A DNA stretch of 49,118 nt from Bryobacterales bacterium (GTDB lineage Bacteria > Acidobacteriota > Terriglobia > Bryobacterales > Bryobacteraceae): positions 1-49,118 of the forward strand of contig PMTR01000191.1 in assembly GCA_003167255.1 (NCBI GenBank), read 5' to 3'. The notes beneath the pieces were generated by a model, which was not told the origin of the DNA, did no database searches, and saw only the letters and a list, made by a program, of their open reading frames with translations. Position 1 is the stretch's first letter. The number at the start of each line of letters is the position of its first letter. The position numbers and the translations under genes are program-made. Positions 47,285-49,118 of this stretch are shown piece by piece.

Positions 47285-48553
47285 TCACAACCAGCCGTGC
47301 GTCAGCGCCTTGAGCCGCCTCTTGAAGCGCTGTGCAAAAGTCTCCGTTGGCGCGGGGGCGGTCTGCGCCGCGGGGGCCCCTGACGGGGGCGTCAGGCCAA
47401 ATTCCGGGGGTTGCGGCGCCTCGCAGGCGCGGTCGGCGGCGAACCGGATGGAAGTGTTCACCAGCGCGTACGCGCGCCGGTAGCGCAGGCCGTCCTTCTT
47501 CTCCACGCACAAGGAAAATCCCGGGTGCTGGCCCTCCACGGTCTTTCCCTTGCCCGCCGCCAACGCCACCGGCTCAATCAGCACCGGCCCATACCCTTTG
47601 AGATTGCGCTCGATGTATTGGGTCTCATAGCGGTGCCGGCGCAGGCTCCAGACGAACACCCGAAAGCTGTCGAAATCGTACGGCTGCTGGCCCTGAAGCG
47701 TGGTCCAAAGCCAGATATCTTTCTTCTCACCGCCATCCTGCACCGTGCCCAGCGAAAAGTAAGAGACGATGCGGTGGCCCTCGGCCCATTGCGCCACCTC
47801 GTCGGGAATCGCCATGCGGAGGCGGCGCGTCAACACCCAGCCGGACTGCCCATCGGCGGCGCGCACCAGGCTCCAGTCGTCGCTGAGCGAGGGCGCTTCG
47901 GGATTCGCCCCCTGTGGCGACGGCGCCTCCGGCAGATCGGGCCTGGAAAGATGCAGCCAGTTGTCGGGCGGAGGGGGTGGCTTGGGCGCGGGCGGCGGCG
48001 GAATCCCCGGCTCCTTCCTGGAGTGCTTCTTCGCGGCTACGGTCTGCTTCTTGGGCGGCGGGAGAACCAGCGGCGCGCGCGGCAAATCGGTTCGCGGCCT
48101 GGTGATGTGCGTGAGCACGTCCACCTTCTCATTGGCCTGCAAGGCGAGAAAGCTGGGCGATTTCGCGGCCGGCTGGATGTGAACGCGAAGGTCCGCATCG
48201 GCGATGGCCCTGCCTTGGGAAGGCATCCGCGCCGCGCGCGCCGCCAGGTCCTTCAGCGAGGCCATATCGGAGGCCGCCAGCAACTGGCGCTCGTCGGTCC
48301 AACCCTCGGCGCCATTGGGCGCGCGCACCTTCAGGAAGGAGCGGCGGTGCTGCAGAATCTGCAGCCGGTCTCCGTGCCGCACCACCGCCACGGCGGCGGA
48401 TTGCGTGGGAATATCGCTTCTCAGGTTGAGCGTGGACGGTCCCACGAAGGCTTCGCCCAGCGAAGGTGTGGCTTGGGGAGTGCCGCGGCAGGCGAAGAGC
48501 AGCACGGCCAGAGCGGCGGCCATGCCAACCTTCGTTATGGAACTCTGCTGCAC
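47285..48553 (-). CDS. Lipoprotein with SH3-like domains
   Basis: A 422-residue lipoprotein: signal peptide MQQSSITKVGMAAALAVLLFACRG with lipidated Cys22 in FAC. Residues about 35-95 are a bacterial SH3 domain (STLNLRSDIPTQSAAVAVVRHGDRLQILQHRRSFLKVRAPNGAEGWTDERQLL). A second, longer SH3-like unit spans about 115-255 with a proline-rich disordered insertion (PPPPAPKPPPPPDNW) and ends DGQSGWVLTRRLRM. Residues 260-370 form a beta domain (VSYFSLGTVQDGGEKKDIWLWTTL). The C-terminus is Pro/Ala-rich, then basic (RFKRRLKAL). SH3b domains bind peptidoglycan or peptides, so cell-wall attachment is likely. Confidence 0.85.
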   Translation of the reverse strand: MQQSSITKVGMAAALAVLLFACRGTPQATPSLGEAFVGPSTLNLRSDIPTQSAAVAVVRHGDRLQILQHRRSFLKVRAPNGAEGWTDERQLLAASDMASLKDLAARAARMPSQGRAIADADLRVHIQPAAKSPSFLALQANEKVDVLTHITRPRTDLPRAPLVLPPPKKQTVAAKKHSRKEPGIPPPPAPKPPPPPDNWLHLSRPDLPEAPSPQGANPEAPSLSDDWSLVRAADGQSGWVLTRRLRMAIPDEVAQWAEGHRIVSYFSLGTVQDGGEKKDIWLWTTLQGQQPYDFDSFRVFVWSLRRHRYETQYIERNLKGYGPVLIEPVALAAGKGKTVEGQHPGFSLCVEKKDGLRYRRAYALVNTSIRFAADRACEAPQPPEFGLTPPSGAPAAQTAPAPTETFAQRFKRRLKALTHGWL

Positions 48554-48592
48554 ACTTGCCTACTATCTTAGCAGCAGCCGCGCGAATACAAT

Positions 48593-48829
48593 GTGCGCGT
48601 GAGGTGGTTCTTCAACCGCCGGATGGTGCAGATCGGCGGCGCTGCGTTAACCTGCGTGGCGCTGGTGTTACTGATCTTGTGGGTGCTTCCCAGGCCGCAC
48701 CGGCCGCTGGAGTACATGATCGCCGGTACCGCCGGCACGATCGTGTGGCTTGGCCTGGTGCTCGCCATCCTGCTGCGCGGTTCACGCCCTGCCATTCGCA
48801 TCGTGCGACGAAGCGAGCGGCCGGGCTAG
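48593..48829 (+). CDS. Small membrane protein, two helices
   Basis: A 78-residue protein, starting GTG at 48593 (or GTG 48599). It has a basic N-terminus (RVRWFFNRR), helix 1 IGGAALTCVALVLLILWVL, a short PRPHRPLEY loop, helix 2 MIAGTAGTIVWLGLVLAILL and a basic end. Both ends would be cytoplasmic by the positive-inside rule. No family was recognised. It is divergent from the SH3 lipoprotein gene, with 39 bases between the starts. Confidence 0.6.
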   Translation: MRVRWFFNRRMVQIGGAALTCVALVLLILWVLPRPHRPLEYMIAGTAGTIVWLGLVLAILLRGSRPAIRIVRRSERPG

Positions 48830-48869
48830 TCTAGTTAGCCCGCATTTCTCACATGTGTCCCAGTGAAGT

Positions 48870-49013
48870 GACGCACGCACTCGTGCGTGCCATGTCGAGA
48901 CCTTCTCGACACCTTGCTGGGATACGAACAGCCTGTAGGGACCGGGCGTCGGCATGAGTGCCTGTCAATACCGAGACATCGTGAACGACGCGGAACGCAC
49001 GAGTGCGTGCGCC
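48870..49013. repeat. Widely spaced inverted repeat (GCACGCACTCGTGCG)
   Basis: The left arm 48870-48891 (gacgcacgcactcgtgcgtg and cc) and right arm 48992-49013 are reverse complements at 19 of 22 positions, with 100 bases between. Each arm is itself partly palindromic around cactcgtg. The 289-base end of the window has no gene that I can support. Confidence 0.8.
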
Positions 49014-49088
49014 ACATCGTCACTGCCGAATAGCCCCAATATTGTTCAGTTCAGTGGGACAGGCCATCGCCTTTCGTGGCCTGTTGCA

Positions 49089-49105
49089 GCGGGCCTTCGG
49101 CCCGC
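49089..49105. repeat. Short perfect hairpin, 7-bp stem
   Basis: gcgggcc, loop ttc, ggcccgc forms a perfect stem at the window edge, of the type seen in REP-like elements and rho-independent terminators. No U-tract is visible in the 13 bases that remain. Confidence 0.6.
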
Positions 49106-49118
49106 GAAATTTCATGAA

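Overview
The window looks like a piece of a GC-rich, Gram-negative soil bacterium, most likely an acidobacterium of the Solibacter/Bryobacterales type. This is inference from gene content and repeat style, not from a marker-gene tree. The support is lpxC, two tripartite-type efflux operons, a long TonB-dependent receptor with an N-terminal carboxypeptidase-regulatory-like domain, an atypical Hfq-like protein, a DUF5107/TPR-type gene, a small microcompartment operon, and many intergenic palindromic repeats that share sequence with each other.

Layout. 1-4.9 kb (minus strand): surface polysaccharide cluster rfbA-rfbC-rfbB (dTDP-4-keto-rhamnose synthesis) followed by two complete glycosyltransferases and the first ten codons of a third. 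5-9.4 kb: a PAP2-type membrane protein, a cupin, and polA with a dead proofreading domain. 9.5-12.1 kb: galactarate dehydratase (garD) divergent from lpxC. 12.2-16.4 kb: two secreted proteins of unknown function and a TonB-dependent receptor split by one in-frame amber codon. 16.4-16.7 kb: nested palindromic repeats. 17.3-19.8 kb (minus): a compact bacterial microcompartment operon with one class II aldolase, one hexameric shell protein and three different EutN/CcmL vertex proteins. 19.9-21.9 kb: a rhomboid protease, a small basic secreted protein and a DUF1223 protein. 22.1-26.4 kb (minus): a CzcA/CzcB-type heavy-metal RND pump. 26.8-28.8 kb: a histidine kinase and LuxR-type response regulator. 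28.9-29.6 kb: a HEPN/MNT pair whose HEPN gene carries an amber codon. 29.8-34 kb (minus): an EAL-HDOD signalling protein, a secreted unknown, and a DUF5107-TPR gene that has lost its core. 34-39.5 kb: a large secreted protein, then a MacA/MacB-type export operon. 39.5-41.3 kb: two exported versions of normally cytoplasmic folds (Gfo/Idh/MocA oxidoreductase and PPC/DUF296). 41.3-45.1 kb: an accessory-looking segment with a broken PIN toxin and a two-gene unit, a MauE-like membrane protein fused to two thioredoxin domains followed by a Tat-exported protein with nearly 60 cysteines. 45.3-49.1 kb: tRNA-Pro, a TPR protein, a cysteine-containing unknown, an acyl-CoA thioesterase, an Hfq-like protein, an SH3-domain lipoprotein and a small membrane protein.

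How the genes fit together. The best candidate for a little-described system is 42.08-45.12 kb. The membrane protein resembles the disulfide-forming MauE/MauD pair of methylamine dehydrogenase maturation joined into one chain, and its immediate neighbour is exactly the type of client that would need it: a Tat-exported, extremely cysteine-rich protein. The second notable system is the microcompartment operon, which has shell parts and an aldolase but none of the aldehyde-processing enzymes normally encoded with them. Several genes show recent decay (TonB receptor, HEPN, DUF5107-TPR, PIN), and in two places (rhomboid and DUF1223) duplicated or repetitive DNA forms the present 3' end of a gene.
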